Positions 17,571 through 25,941 of a DNA stretch of 64,000 nt are shown here, one piece after another. A program made the position numbers and the translations under genes. The stretch spans positions 3,671,592-3,735,591 of the forward strand of contig CP172536.1 of the NCBI GenBank assembly GCA_044598425.1, given 5' to 3'. The stretch's first letter is position 1, and each line of letters begins with the position of its first letter. Under the pieces are notes generated by a model. It ran no database searches, was not told the origin of the DNA, and saw only the letters and a program-made list of their open reading frames with translations. Source of the stretch: JAEVLT01 sp044598425 (GTDB lineage Bacteria; Bacillota; Bacilli; Bacillales; Cytobacillaceae).

Positions 17571-19250
17571 GAAGCCACTGAAAATCTAACGTTTTTTATG
17601 TTTTTACGATTAAAAATAGACAAAAAAAAGCAACTTGTCGTCTGAATTTAGACGGCAAGCTGTCTATTTCCCCTCTTATTTTTCCTCTTTTTCATGGAGG
17701 AGCTTTATAATTCGCTTGAGATTTACTGCGAATATCGCTGTGGCTCCCTGAATTTCCATGCCAAACAGACCCGAGGATGACGCTGTATCATACCCGTGTC
17801 TATGCTTAAGTTCACTATTTTTCGCTTCAATTTTGTATCGAGTTTTTGCCAGATTTCGAAACTTTTCCGTTTCCTGGAATGCCTCTTGATCTAGATGTTC
17901 TGTTGACTTGATTGTTATAGAATACGACTTGGTTTTAGATCCTTCTTTATAGCACCCTTCACGGAAAGGACAAACTTTACATTTTTCAATATCAAATAAG
18001 TATTTGACCCGAGGATTTTTATCATGACCTTTTCTTCCATCATATTTTTTGCGAATCGCCATATGACCAGCCTTACAGACATACATCCCTGCATCTTTGT
18101 TAAATTGAAATTCCTCTTCTTTTGTCCGCCTGCCATAGGTGATGAGCGGATGTAGTTTGGAAATAAGTTGAAGTTTACGCTCTTTTGTATAACGAATATT
18201 TTCCTTTTCAGAATAGGCCGTATCTCCAATTACTGTGTCAATTTCCATTCCTGTTGCCTTGCTCTTTTTAATTAACTCCTGTAGATATTTACCATCACTT
18301 TTTTCACCTGTTGTCACAACGGCTGCCGTTATAATTCGTTCGTCACTCATTGCAATATGCGTTTTGTAGCCAAAGAAGGATGAATCCGCTGTTTTATGGC
18401 CTACTCGTGCATCAGGATCTGCTGAGTAGTTCATTTGTTCAGCGTAATCTTCCACCACTTCTTTTAAGACGTTCAATTTCTCCTTAACGGCAGGGATTTT
18501 TGCGACTTGGGGTTCCGATTCGACAACAGAAATCACTTTACGGCAATAATTCAATTCATCATTTACCTCGTTGGTAGTTGATTTTGGTGGGAATTTCTCT
18601 TTCATGGATTCATCGACCTGATAAACGGCTTTTCGAAGATTTTTTGATTTATCTTGCAGAAATTCCTTTGGAGACTTTTGATTATAACGTGCTTTTGTAT
18701 GTGTGGCATCCACAATAATTGTTTTATTTTTAATGATTTCCTTTTCAAGTGCAATCTCGACTGTTTTCCCGATAAGCAAATCTAATAAACCTACATCCTG
18801 AAGACGAAGTTTACGGAACTTTGTTAAAGAACTTGGATCAATCACGGATTCTTCCGGTGCCATATCAAGAAAATATTTAAACGACATATCATATTTAGAA
18901 CGCTCTACCACATCGACATCTGACAGATCATAAATTGATTTGAGTAAAAGATATTTGAACATACGAATCGGCGGTACAGCATTACGGCCATTATCGAGGC
19001 AATATTTTGTTTTTAACTCTTCGAGGATGAAGGAAAAGTCCACAAGTTCTTTGATTTGACGAAGCATATTATCTTTAGGAACAACGAGATTATAAATAGC
19101 TATATACGGACTAAGATTAAGGGATTCTTGAAAGGAAATCATTTGGATACCACCTATACAGTCTTATTACCATTTACTATTATTATAAAGTAAAATAGGC
19201 GGTTGCAGGGACTAAACTGCCTATTAAATTTGGACTTTTTCAGTGGCTTC
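17571..19250 (-). mobile_element. IS1182-family insertion sequence, complete
   Basis: A 1680-bp element with terminal inverted repeat GAAGCCACTGAAAA at 17571-17584 and its complement ending at 19250. It is flanked by a 9-bp direct repeat GCTGTGGGG (17562-17570 and 19251-19259). It contains one intact transposase gene. The sequence interrupted continues as an apparently non-coding stretch at 19251-19519. Its ends match those of the 192-bp element at 53595-53786. To its left, 17342-17570 holds only an IS3-like tip remnant (near 17464-17520). Confidence 0.9.
17676..19142 (-). CDS. IS1182-family transposase
   Basis: A 488-residue transposase. N-terminal features are VPPIRMFKYLLLKSIYDLSDVDVVER and SLTKFRKLRL. 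The DDE core has IIVDATHTKARYN (first Asp), VIGDTAYSEKENI (second Asp) and KTRYKIEAKNSELKHRHGY (Glu). A cysteine-rich insert (CKVCPFREGCYK) is as found in this family. The frame is complete and undamaged. A hairpin with T-rich flank at 17634-17670 follows the gene and probably terminates it. Confidence 0.95.
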   Translation of the reverse strand: MISFQESLNLSPYIAIYNLVVPKDNMLRQIKELVDFSFILEELKTKYCLDNGRNAVPPIRMFKYLLLKSIYDLSDVDVVERSKYDMSFKYFLDMAPEESVIDPSSLTKFRKLRLQDVGLLDLLIGKTVEIALEKEIIKNKTIIVDATHTKARYNQKSPKEFLQDKSKNLRKAVYQVDESMKEKFPPKSTTNEVNDELNYCRKVISVVESEPQVAKIPAVKEKLNVLKEVVEDYAEQMNYSADPDARVGHKTADSSFFGYKTHIAMSDERIITAAVVTTGEKSDGKYLQELIKKSKATGMEIDTVIGDTAYSEKENIRYTKERKLQLISKLHPLITYGRRTKEEEFQFNKDAGMYVCKAGHMAIRKKYDGRKGHDKNPRVKYLFDIEKCKVCPFREGCYKEGSKTKSYSITIKSTEHLDQEAFQETEKFRNLAKTRYKIEAKNSELKHRHGYDTASSSGLFGMEIQGATAIFAVNLKRIIKLLHEKEEK

Positions 19251-19308
19251 GCTGTGGGGTTGGTGGATGCACATTTTTTTGCGAGTGGTTCATCCGACTC
19301 TATTTTTT

Positions 19309-19384
19309 CTTCTCAGGGGAGGTTCTGTCAAGGGCGTGCGGAGCGAGGGCTTGCCGTACCCTTGACAGGTTCTCTCCTGAGAAG
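19309..19384. repeat. 76-bp imperfect palindrome
   Basis: The arms CTTCTCAGGGGAGGTTCTGT (from 19309) and ACAGGTTCTCTCCTGAGAAG (to 19384) are near-complementary, extended by TCAAGGG/CCCTTGA. The region can form a long stem-loop. It sits in the gap between IS1182 and IS21, where no gene is visible. It looks like a dispersed palindromic element or the edge of an older insertion. Confidence 0.6.
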
Positions 19385-19542
19385 TGAATCGGCTACACTT
19401 AACTGGACAATAAAATTAAGGTCAAGTAGACTAAACGCCAAATGTGGGTAAACTGCTAATAAAATAGAAGTGATCCGTACAAGAAACTTTACGTGGAGTA
19501 GCGGGTTGTAACCGTCAAGTGAAAATGGACACTTTTTGCTAA

Positions 19543-20313
19543 TTAATTTTGGACACTTTCATCCCCAAAAATTGAAGAACGATGTTTCATACGATAACTT
19601 TCTTCTTCTCTAAAATGGATCACTTCAGCTCGATGGATGAGTCTATCCAAAATAGCTGTAGTTATGCCGGGATCCCCTAATAATTCACCCCATTCCTGAG
19701 GGCTTTTGTTTGATGTTATAATGACGGAGGCTCGGTCGTACAAGTCATTAATCAAATGAAATAACAGATTAGCTTCCCGAGTGTCCATCGCCATGTACAT
19801 CAAGTCATCAATAATGACCAAATGGGAGTCTCTAATTCGTTTCATCCTTGTCTGTGACTTTCTTGTAAATTCCTCCGTTTTCAATGTGTGTATTAATTCC
19901 CCCATAGTGATAAAGGATACTTTATATCCTTGATGAATAGCCTCTATTCCTAGTGCCGTCGAGAGGAGGGTTTTTCCCACCCCTGTCGGCCCTAGAAGTA
20001 TAAGGTTGTACAGTTGATCAATCCAAGTGAATTCCTTCAATTGATTAATTTGCTTCATGCTTAAGGATTGTTGCTCATTGACGTTAAATGCATCAATTGT
20101 TTTATAGAAAGGGAACCCTGCCCACTTTAATCGCTTTTCAATTTGCTTCTCATCACGACGCTTTTGCTCATAAGCCGTCAGGTGCTCGACAAACATCCTG
20201 TATGTCCAATCCTCCGATTCGGCTTGGGAAATAAGCGTAGGAAGATAGGTGGCGCTTTCCGACCACCTTAATGAACATAAACGTTGTTGCAATTGTTCTA
20301 GAGACAAGCTCAA
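19543..20313 (-). CDS. istB: IS21 helper ATPase IstB
   Basis: A 256-residue DnaC/DnaA-like AAA+ ATPase that assists IstA in target choice. It has Walker A GPTGVGKT, Walker B LVIIDDLMYM, sensor IITSNKSPQEWGELLGD and the C-terminal RLIHRAEVIHFREEESYRMKH typical of IstB. Its start overlaps the istA stop by 4 bases, so the two are translationally coupled. Length and motifs are normal. Confidence 0.95.
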   Translation of the reverse strand: MSLSLEQLQQRLCSLRWSESATYLPTLISQAESEDWTYRMFVEHLTAYEQKRRDEKQIEKRLKWAGFPFYKTIDAFNVNEQQSLSMKQINQLKEFTWIDQLYNLILLGPTGVGKTLLSTALGIEAIHQGYKVSFITMGELIHTLKTEEFTRKSQTRMKRIRDSHLVIIDDLMYMAMDTREANLLFHLINDLYDRASVIITSNKSPQEWGELLGDPGITTAILDRLIHRAEVIHFREEESYRMKHRSSIFGDESVQN

Positions 20314-21878
20314 TTGGGTATACCTCCTTGTAAAACCGCTAAATAGTCGTTCATATCTCGAATCTTTGGTTTCGTTAATAGGACGGATTTATCAGCTGCT
20401 TCCAAAGGCTTTATCGGGGCTTTTTCTGGCTCGGCTTGTGCACTGTCCTCTTGGCGCTGTCGTTTAACATATAGGATAATATCACTAAATTCAGTCGCAC
20501 TATACAAGCCTCTATCCATACACTCCTTTAAAGCCTCGCATGCAAACTCTGGAGCCGTTTTAATCGCTTTTGATATAAGCTGAAGCTGATCCCGAATATA
20601 TCGCGGATATCTACTATGGACTTCAGTTAGAAATTCATGTGCGAGCTCAACTTCTTCAAATTGCTTAGAAACACTCGTGATGTAAGCAGGAATACCTTTG
20701 GTTCGGTCTCGTTTATGTTGGCGGTCTTGGATCAATTTGCCCTTTTCTTGACAAATAATATGGTCCGCAATCACAGGCCCTTCCTTTTCCTCTCGAACAA
20801 GGAGATGGCTCTCATCCGTCACTTCTATATAAACATCTTTATCTTTCTTATAGGTTCCGAGAGGAACAGAGTAGCGATTTGACAAGTAGAGAATGGTGTT
20901 GTCCTTACGAACGGTTCTTGTTATACTTGAATCAACGTTTGAAAGTACAATTTCTTTAGTGACTAGTCGTAAGTGTTGTTTTTCTAGGGCAAACACTTCG
21001 ACTGGTCTTTTTTTAGTTGTATTGTGAACTTTACCATTCCCCGTTCTTTCTAGCCAGGCGATACACTGTTCATTCCACTGATCGATCCCACCGAATACCC
21101 GATTTTTAGCGAAGTTTTTCTTTATAAATCCAACCACATTCTCAATCCGACCTTTACTTTCAGGGTCCGCTTTCCGACAGACGTGTAGGACTAATTTTCT
21201 TTCTTCACGGTAAGCTTGAAATTCTCCCGTAAGTATTAAGTCGCCTGAATTCTCACTGACCACCATGAGAGAATCCTGATCATAAACAAGTTCATGTGGA
21301 ATGCCTCCATAAAACTGAAAGGCGCTCTCATGCGTTCGAATAACATCTTTCGTTGTGAATGGCCTGTCCAGCCACTCGACGTACTTAAAACGAGAATGTG
21401 ACAACACAAAGCTAATGAAATATAACTTAATCTCCTTTCCATCCGGTGTTTTTTGTACGGTTTGGCCAAAGTCGACCTGTGCCTGTCTTCCCATTGGTGG
21501 ATCTGGTATGGCTTCATAGGCCCGCTTTTCTTCGACTTTAGGAATATTGTATTTCTCACGTAATCCTTTAACGTAGCCACGCACCGTACTCTCGCCAATT
21601 TGTAATGTCGGATTCTCTTCTCGTAACCAATCATGAATTTGGGAAGAAGAGAGATCAGGGTGCTCGCTTAACCATGTGTGAATGAGCATTTCATAAGGAT
21701 CCAATTTTTTATACCTCGTTTTTGTAGATGCCATCCATGCACTCATTTCCTCTGGTGATTTCTCAAGGTATTTATACACGGTAGTCCTAGAGATCCCTAA
21801 TTTTCTAGCAATTCTTCTCACCCTAAATCCTTGCTGCTTTAATTGGTAAATTTCCATATACACTTTCCACTTTTCCAC
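20310..21878 (-). CDS. istA: IS21 transposase IstA
   Basis: A 522-residue IS21 transposase. An N-terminal helix-turn-helix (FRVRRIARKLGISRTTVYKYL) is followed by the rve integrase core with QVDFGQTV (Asp), ELVYDQDSLMV (Asp) and SKGRIENVVGFIKKNFAKNRVF (Glu). The Mu-C-like beta-barrel follows (YLSNRYSVPLGTYKKDKDVYIEV). The frame is complete. Confidence 0.95.
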   Translation of the reverse strand: MEKWKVYMEIYQLKQQGFRVRRIARKLGISRTTVYKYLEKSPEEMSAWMASTKTRYKKLDPYEMLIHTWLSEHPDLSSSQIHDWLREENPTLQIGESTVRGYVKGLREKYNIPKVEEKRAYEAIPDPPMGRQAQVDFGQTVQKTPDGKEIKLYFISFVLSHSRFKYVEWLDRPFTTKDVIRTHESAFQFYGGIPHELVYDQDSLMVVSENSGDLILTGEFQAYREERKLVLHVCRKADPESKGRIENVVGFIKKNFAKNRVFGGIDQWNEQCIAWLERTGNGKVHNTTKKRPVEVFALEKQHLRLVTKEIVLSNVDSSITRTVRKDNTILYLSNRYSVPLGTYKKDKDVYIEVTDESHLLVREEKEGPVIADHIICQEKGKLIQDRQHKRDRTKGIPAYITSVSKQFEEVELAHEFLTEVHSRYPRYIRDQLQLISKAIKTAPEFACEALKECMDRGLYSATEFSDIILYVKRQRQEDSAQAEPEKAPIKPLEAADKSVLLTKPKIRDMNDYLAVLQGGIPN

Positions 21879-21975
21879 CTTTCAACTTCCCTCCACCTGA
21901 ATTGATAGTTTGATACCCTATCACATTATACAGGTTATGGGAAAACATTTAATAGTATGGGGAAGGTGGGCGCGA

Positions 21976-22024
21976 GCATTGAAAAGGGTGCCGCCCCTCC
22001 CCGGGACGGCACCCTTTTCAATGC
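21976..22024. terminator. Perfect 18-bp stem-loop at the upstream edge of IS21
   Basis: The arms 21976-21993 (GCATTGAAAAGGGTGCCG) and 22007-22024 are exact complements with a 13-base loop. It lies between the istA start and the right inverted repeat. Such hairpins near IS ends can block read-through transcription into the transposase gene. The rest of 21879-22171 shows only the IS21 end motif. Confidence 0.65.
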
Positions 22025-22171
22025 CAAATCCCCTAAAGCCCCTAGGTTAAAAAGTGTCCATTTTTATCTAGCGGAAACTGCCTACTTTAGTTTAGCAGTT
22101 ACACTTTGTCAACTACTTATGTTACAAGACCAACATTTATATAGATTTTAGTCATTATTTCACTAATCGGA

Positions 22172-23140
22172 TTAAGGAATGATAAAGTTAAACAAATATC
22201 CTGTAAATACAATTCCAAGACCCACTACAGTTATAAATATTCCAAGAAGCCTAGGCTTTAATACCCTTCTTAAAAGGATCATTTCTGGTAAGCTTAAAGC
22301 TGTAACAGCCATCATAAAAGATAGGGCAGTTCCTGTTGCTACTCCTGCTCTTGTGAGCTCACTAACAAGAGGAATAACTCCTGCTGCATTTGAATAAAGC
22401 GGTATCCCAAATAATACTCCAACTAAAACTGCGAAAGAATTATTTTTACCTGCATACTTTGCTAAGGCTCCAGATGGGATCCAGCCGTGCATGACTCCAC
22501 CTATAGCGATACCAATGATGACATAAATCCATATCCTCTTTATTAAATCCCATGTAAATTCCCAAGAATCTTTTAATCTTTCTTTAACGGATAGATTTGG
22601 TACATCTGCATCGGCATCTACATTCATCTCGTAGACGTAGCCTTCTACATATTTCTCAAGTTTCATCTTTCCTAATACCATTCCAGCCACTATAGCGATT
22701 ACTTCACCTGAAACTACATAGATTAGCGCTATTTTGCAACCAAATAATCCATATAAAAGTCCTAATGCAACTTCATTTACCATAGGAGCTGCAATTAAAT
22801 AGGAAAAAGTTACTCCAAGTGGTACTCCTGCTTCTACAAAGCCGATAAATAATGGCACGGCTGAACAAGAACAAAATGGGGTTACGATTCCAAGAAGCGC
22901 TGCTAGAATATGACCTATAAAGGCACTGCCCTTGTTTTTTGCAAGTATTTTTCTTGTCTTTTCAGGTGGAAAGAAACTTCTTATAAAGGTTATGGCATAA
23001 ACGATCATTAACAGAAGAATAAATATTTTGATACTATCAAACACAAAGAAATCTAAAGTACTGCCAAGTTTGCTGTCTTTAGCAATACCCAATATATGAT
23101 AAATGAGCCAATCTGCAAACATTTGTACAGGTGTAAACAT
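22172..23140 (-). CDS. ArsP/YraQ-like permease (DUF318)
   Basis: A 322-residue membrane protein with about eight membrane segments and the family hallmark TPFCSCSAVP (a CSC motif) followed by PLGVTFSYLIAAPMVNEVALGLL. The second half repeats the fold (GIPLYSNAAGVIPLVSELTRAGVATGTALSFMMA). Members export organoarsenicals (ArsP) or are of unknown metal-related function. The ATG at 23140 is preferred to 23167 because GAGGG lies upstream. It is the last gene of an ArsR-thioredoxin-permease operon, so the system is probably a metalloid efflux unit. Confidence 0.82.
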   Translation of the reverse strand: MFTPVQMFADWLIYHILGIAKDSKLGSTLDFFVFDSIKIFILLLMIVYAITFIRSFFPPEKTRKILAKNKGSAFIGHILAALLGIVTPFCSCSAVPLFIGFVEAGVPLGVTFSYLIAAPMVNEVALGLLYGLFGCKIALIYVVSGEVIAIVAGMVLGKMKLEKYVEGYVYEMNVDADADVPNLSVKERLKDSWEFTWDLIKRIWIYVIIGIAIGGVMHGWIPSGALAKYAGKNNSFAVLVGVLFGIPLYSNAAGVIPLVSELTRAGVATGTALSFMMAVTALSLPEMILLRRVLKPRLLGIFITVVGLGIVFTGYLFNFIIP

Positions 23141-23255
23141 AAGATCGCTTCCCTCTAATCGCTTCATTTAATATTGATATTTTTATTTAACCTCATAATT
23201 ATATTATTAAACACTTATATAATCTTCGAAAAAATAGGAACGATGCCTATTCTTT

Positions 23256-23486
23256 CTACTGAATCAATTTTACTATTTCATTTACGGATGCAACTTTACC
23301 ATAGATCTTAACTTTTTCATCAATGACTAAAGCTGGTGTGCTCATAACTCCATACGACATTATATCCTTTATTTCCTCCACCTTAACTATTTCTGCATTA
23401 GCCCCTAATTTTTCTACGGCCTCTTTTACATTTGCCTCAAGCTTTTTACATTTTGAACATCCTGTTCCTAAAATTTTGATAACCAT
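23256..23486 (-). CDS. Thioredoxin-like small redox protein (Thioredoxin_3 type)
   Basis: A 76-residue glutaredoxin/thioredoxin-fold protein with the active site CSKC in ILGTGCSKCKKLEANV, the cis-Pro loop MSTPALVIDEKV, and a C-terminal helix ending IVKLIQ. Such proteins are common partners of DUF318 permeases, where they probably reduce or hand over a thiol-bound substrate. It lies between the regulator and the permease gene on the same strand. It has no signal peptide. Confidence 0.88.
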   Translation of the reverse strand: MVIKILGTGCSKCKKLEANVKEAVEKLGANAEIVKVEEIKDIMSYGVMSTPALVIDEKVKIYGKVASVNEIVKLIQ

Positions 23487-23556
23487 AATATATTCCTCCC
23501 TCTTTCAATTCTTAAATTTGTTATTTCACCATTCTCCAAAGCATTAACCATCTTGT

Positions 23557-23907
23557 TCACTTGAATAAATAGGACATAACCGGATTTAGTTTTTCTTTGT
23601 TTAGGCTGTATATCGTAAATTTACCTTCTCTACTCGAACTGATTACTCCCCCTTTTTCCATAATTTTCAGATGATAACTTATTGTTGAAGAAGCGGCATC
23701 CAATGCTGAAGTAATCTCACACATACACATATCCTCAATCCAAAGCAAAGCAATAATTTTTAAACGAGTTTCATCTCCCAAACCTTTAAAAAAGGAAGCC
23801 ATACTTTCCAATTCTGCAGAGTCCAAGACTTTTGGAAATTGATTTTCAGCTGATTGACGGATTTTATCCAACTCGTCATTGGACTTGATGTTCCAATTTA
23901 TTTTCAT
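23557..23907 (-). CDS. ArsR-family transcriptional repressor
   Basis: A 116-residue winged-helix regulator: FFKGLGDETRLKIIALL (helices 1-2), then MCMCEITSALDAASSTISYHLKIMEKGGVI with a Cys-x-Cys metalloid-sensing pair just before the recognition helix, then REGKFTIYSL (wing). ArsR proteins leave the operator when As(III)/Sb(III) or a similar ion binds. The gene leads the operon. An AT-rich palindromic stretch TATATAATATATTACG (near 23930-23945) lies upstream and could hold promoter and operator. Confidence 0.9.
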   Translation of the reverse strand: MKINWNIKSNDELDKIRQSAENQFPKVLDSAELESMASFFKGLGDETRLKIIALLWIEDMCMCEITSALDAASSTISYHLKIMEKGGVISSSREGKFTIYSLNKEKLNPVMSYLFK

Positions 23908-24046
23908 AATGTTTGATTATACCCCCTTACGTAATATATTATATAACTATTTTTCTAGTTTTATAGTTTTAATTGTGTCTATTTTTCGTCATTATTATAA
24001 TGGACCCATAAAACTAGACGAAATGAGGAGATGTTAAAGTAGGTTT

Positions 24047-24438
24047 ATGAAAAGAAATCGTTATACCCCGGAATTCAAATCTCAAATCGTTCTAGAGTTC
24101 TTAAAAGAAGAAAAAGCAATGAGTGAAATTGCATCGAACCACGGTGTTCATGTGAACCAGATCCGTCAATGGAAAAATGTGTTCCTAAATCAAATGCCTC
24201 AAATCTTTACGAATGAAAGCAAAAAAACCGATAAGGTGAAGGAGGACTACGAGAAGCAAATCGAAAATTTATACGCCGAAGTCTGCCGTTTAACCACGCA
24301 GCTGTCGTGACTAAAAAAAATCTGGGCTTAAAGGATAGGCATGAGAGACTGGAGATGATCGAATGGGAGGATTCTGAGCTTCCGATCCTCGCTCAGGCTG
24401 ATCTCCTTAGCCTCAATCGCTCCAACCTGTATTCATAA
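24047..24438 (+). pseudogene. IS3-family OrfA plus start of OrfB, broken
   Basis: The plus strand encodes MKRNRYTPEFKSQIVLEFL and ASNHGVHVNQIRQWKNVFL, a typical IS3 OrfA helix-turn-helix, ending with a TGA at 24308 in RLTTQLS-stop-LKK where the family has Trp. The frame continues with ERLEMIEWEDSELPILAQADLL and SLNRSNLYS, the OrfB start, and stops at 24436. The remainder of the transposase is gone. A tip-like TGGACCCATAAAACTAGAC lies at 24001-24019. Confidence 0.85.
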
Positions 24439-24512
24439 AAGAAAGAACAATTCCCATTAGTACTAGCAAACTTAATTTTTTACTGTGAGCCTTTTTTTAA
24501 TGTGTTAATCAT
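24439..24512 (-). pseudogene. Signal-peptide-coding 5' fragment, frameshifted and truncated
   Basis: An ATG at 24512 with an excellent ribosome binding site (AAGGAGGTGATAAA) starts MINTLKKGSQ-stop. Adding one A in the A-run restores MINTLKKRLTVKK then LSLLVLMGIVLSFMN, a textbook signal peptide or membrane anchor. The frame then runs into the IS3 remnant. The start overlaps the stop of the upstream small ORF as ATGA. A secreted or membrane peptide gene was disrupted here. Confidence 0.5.
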
Positions 24513-24655
24513 TTTATCACCTCCTTATTTCTAATTATAATACTATTTTTAAAAATATTGTCTAAATTGGTAGATATTAAATATTTTATCTGTTTTTTGT
24601 AATATGAATACCCAAAAAATACTGATAATTTATCAGGTATTATTTTTACTAGCAT
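24509..24655 (-). CDS. Small hypothetical protein, coupled to the broken signal-peptide gene
   Basis: A 48-residue ORF (MLVKIIPDKLSVFFGYSYYK...) with AGGTG five bases before the ATG. It ends in ATGA overlap with the next start, a strong sign that both were translated genes in one operon. The family is not recognised. Alternative upstream ATGs exist at 24679 and 24751 but lack a binding site. Confidence 0.4.
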   Translation of the reverse strand: MLVKIIPDKLSVFFGYSYYKKQIKYLISTNLDNIFKNSIIIRNKEVIK

Positions 24656-24766
24656 CTTTTCACCTATTTCCTTCTTCATGAGTATATACATGAGGGAATC
24701 TAAAAAATGAGCTGTATAAATTTTATAGTGTAAACGGGCACATTTTTTCAAAATGTAGTTTTCACT

Positions 24767-24946
24767 TTAATCTGAAAAAAGTCTGAAATTATGTGCATAT
24801 TTTTTCCACTTGGAATTTGAAGAATCTATTGTGATCACCATTACAATAACACCAAACAATACGAACTCTACTAACCATTTGCATTTCTTGGTGATTGTCC
24901 ACACAACCCAAGGTATCACAAAGAAGCATAACAACAACCTTTCCAT
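24767..24946 (-). CDS. Small hydrophobic membrane-type protein
   Basis: A 59-residue ORF beginning MERLLLCFFVIPWVVW with a second hydrophobic stretch LVEFVLFGVIVMVIT, then SSNSKWKKYAHNFRLFSD. It could be a two-helix membrane protein. Its last 12 residues resemble those encoded at 2120-2165 beside the distal att repeat. The ribosome binding site is weak, so it may be the tail of a larger decayed gene. The stretch 24947-25371 holds a weak hairpin (near 25153-25185) and no gene that I can see. Confidence 0.35.
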   Translation of the reverse strand: MERLLLCFFVIPWVVWTITKKCKWLVEFVLFGVIVMVITIDSSNSKWKKYAHNFRLFSD

Positions 24947-25371
24947 TTTCCATCCAGCCCATCACATCTAGAGAAAATAACTTGTCTTCCAATAATCAAA
25001 CATTTATAAATACCACCTCATAATTAATTTAGCCTATAAAAATTTTGGTAACATCCATAAGAGGAAATTTGGTATTTTACCAGTTTGTATGTAGCGAAAC
25101 CGAAAAGCTGATAGGGAATACTTGTTAAAAAAATATAGTTCCCTTTTATAAAAGAAAAAACCGGACAAAAAGTGCCCGGCCATTTTTATGTAATCACGCT
25201 AGGACTGTCCATACTAAATGCAGTTTTGTTAATCCCTTAACAAGACAATTAAATCAATTCCCAGAGAGTTGCCTTTCTTTAAAATTGTTATGAGATGTAC
25301 TCCTCATGTATTGACTGAAAAACAAACTACACAATTTAACTCAACTTATAATTTCAACATAAAAACCTCAT

Positions 25372-25851
25372 TTACTTATGATACGGTCCACCCCGATTAA
25401 TCCGAAACGCCCGGTAAATCTGTTCGACCAAAATCAGCCGCATGAGCTGATGGGGGAAGGTCATCCGCGAGAAGGAGAGCTGCTCGTTGGACCGCTGTAA
25501 CACCTCGTCACTTAAACCGAGGGAGCCGCCGATGACAAAGGCGATTTTGCTTTTACCGTAGGTGGCTAGCTTGTCCAGGCTGTCAGCCAGTTCTTCGGAT
25601 GATTGCATCTTGCCGTTGATTGCCAGAGCGATGACATGGGTGTCTTGGCTGATCTTGGCCAAAATGCGTTCACCTTCTTTTTGTTTGACCTGTACCATTT
25701 CCAATTCACTTAATTCTTCTGGTGCTTTTTCATCGGCCACCTCGATGATTTCGACTTTTGCGTAAGCCGACAACCGCTTTAAATATTCTTCAATTCCTTG
25801 CTTGAGGTATTTTTCTTTCAGCTTGCCTACCGTTACAATCGAGATATTCAC
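25372..25851 (-). CDS. rlmH: 23S rRNA pseudouridine1915 N3-methyltransferase RlmH
   Basis: A 159-residue SPOUT methyltransferase that methylates pseudouridine 1915 of 23S rRNA in the 70S ribosome. It has the N-terminal MNISIVTVGKLKEKYLKQGIEEY, the AdoMet knot FVIGGSLGLSDEVLQRS and the C-terminal RAFRINRGGPYHK. The length is exactly that of the family. The last codons (PYHK plus TAA) are the SCC-type integration site (orfX in staphylococci), and the accessory island begins right after the stop. Confidence 0.97.
   Translation of the reverse strand: MNISIVTVGKLKEKYLKQGIEEYLKRLSAYAKVEIIEVADEKAPEELSELEMVQVKQKEGERILAKISQDTHVIALAINGKMQSSEELADSLDKLATYGKSKIAFVIGGSLGLSDEVLQRSNEQLSFSRMTFPHQLMRLILVEQIYRAFRINRGGPYHK
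25374..25391 (-). repeat. SCC-like attachment site in rlmH (att1)
   Basis: ACTTATGATACGGTCCAC at the rlmH stop codon, repeated at 2192-2209 with one mismatch and in the same orientation. On the coding strand it contains TATCATAA, the central core used by Ccr recombinases in staphylococcal rlmH. It marks the chromosome-island junction. Confidence 0.78.
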
Positions 25852-25899
25852 AATCCACAGCCCTTTTTAAAGTAATTATAAACAAGATATCCACATTTT

Positions 25900-25929
25900 T
25901 TATCCACATATCCACATTTTTTATCCACA
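25900..25929 (+). other. Pair of consensus DnaA boxes beside rlmH
   Basis: Two perfect TTATCCACA boxes at 25900-25908 and 25921-25929, 21 bases apart in the same orientation, within a short tandem repeat (ATATCCACATTTTTTATCCAC twice). A third perfect box lies at 26003-26011 inside yyzF. They lie far from oriC at the right edge, so they may titrate DnaA or regulate rlmH/yyzF. Confidence 0.6.
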
Positions 25930-25941
25930 TATTGTGTGAGA

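Larger units (their letters stand above)
19520..22066 (-). mobile_element. IS21-family insertion sequence
   Basis: An istA-istB pair lies between inverted copies of an end motif: GAAAATGGACACTTTTT at 19521-19537 and AAAAAGTGTCCATTTTT at 22049-22065. A second internal copy of the motif (GGACACTTTC) lies at 19551-19560. IS21 elements carry such multiple terminal repeats. I could not find a clear target duplication, so the outer limits are approximate by up to about 40 bases. Both genes look intact. Confidence 0.85.

Noticed and set aside
24789..24992. 67-codon minus-strand frame starting MEDKLFSLDVM
   Set aside because: It lacks a ribosome binding site and overlaps the better-supported hydrophobic frame 24767-24946 in another phase.
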